Shown piece by piece: positions 6,126 to 6,168 of a stretch of DNA of 6,168 nucleotides. The notes under the pieces were generated by a model, which worked only from the letters and a program-made list of their open reading frames with translations, searched no databases and had not been told where the DNA came from. The position numbers and the translations under genes were made by a program. The stretch lies in the NCBI GenBank assembly GCA_027297005.1, contig JAPUIN010000167.1, positions 1 to 6,168 of the forward strand, in the 5' to 3' direction. The DNA comes from Acidobacteriota bacterium (GTDB taxonomy: Bacteria > Acidobacteriota > Polarisedimenticolia > Gp22-AA2). Each line of letters opens with the position of its first letter. Position 1 is the first letter of the stretch.

Positions 6126-6168
6126 AGACGAGGCCCTTGGTGCCGGTGAGTTGATCGGCGACGAACTT
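6124..6168 (-). CDS. C-terminal end of an unidentified upstream gene (partial)
   Basis: The minus strand reads 14 open codons (KFVADQLTGTKGLV) and then TGA at 6126-6124, running off the window edge. Such a short open frame could occur by chance. Its stop is only 9 nt before the decarboxylase start and is merged with that gene's Shine-Dalgarno sequence, a usual arrangement inside an operon. The fragment is too short to assign a family. The complete gene would probably act in the same pathway as the decarboxylase. Confidence 0.45.
   Translation of the reverse strand, partial: KFVADQLTGTKGLV

Noticed and set aside
1..6168. Search for tRNA or rRNA genes, CRISPR arrays, insertion sequences, inverted terminal repeats and defence genes
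   Set aside because: No cloverleaf, repeat-spacer pattern, transposase motif or repeated ends were seen; nearly all of the window is occupied by the genes listed.

Overview
The window comes from a high-GC bacterial chromosome. By eye, codon third positions are strongly G/C-rich, which also explains the many long antisense reading frames. It holds two transcription units that point at each other. Positions 1-4862 (+ strand) are the distal part of an iron-sulfur cluster assembly (SUF) operon in the order sufB(partial)-sufC-sufD-sufS-sufU-sufT. Positions 4927-6168 (- strand) hold a fold-type III PLP-dependent decarboxylase resembling diaminopimelate decarboxylase, preceded by the last 14 codons of another gene on the same strand.

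The SUF genes are packed tightly. There are 49 nt between sufB and sufC and 9 nt between sufC and sufD. The sufD/sufS junction is a 4-nt GTGA overlap and the sufS/sufU junction a 4-nt ATGA overlap. There are 18 nt between sufU and sufT. Their products form one pathway. SufS takes sulfur from cysteine as a persulfide, SufU (zinc-binding) accepts it, and the SufB-SufC-SufD scaffold, with SufC as its ATPase, builds the cluster. SufT, a MIP18/DUF59 protein, is linked to later maturation or delivery. All expected key residues are present, including the SufS histidine that in Bacillus subtilis swaps with the zinc ligand of SufU. The B-C-D-S order resembles proteobacterial and cyanobacterial operons, while the SufS/SufU pair is of the Gram-positive/actinobacterial type. 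No SufE, A-type carrier or regulator lies in the window, and the operon start is cut off.

The minus-strand decarboxylase keeps the PLP-binding features of the LysA/ornithine decarboxylase family. However, the two motifs that in diaminopimelate decarboxylase bear the substrate-binding Arg (EPGR) and the catalytic Cys (CESGD) read EPGD and NEASD. It is probably not an ordinary LysA, and its substrate is open. The 64-nt gap between the convergent units holds three small back-to-back hairpins that may end transcription from both sides.

The taxon cannot be fixed. High GC with a BCDS-U-T operon would fit an uncultured soil or sediment phylum such as Acidobacteriota or Gemmatimonadota, but this is a guess. 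I see no mobile elements, RNA genes, CRISPR arrays or defence genes. The SUF operon is a known system; the divergent decarboxylase is the main item worth following up.
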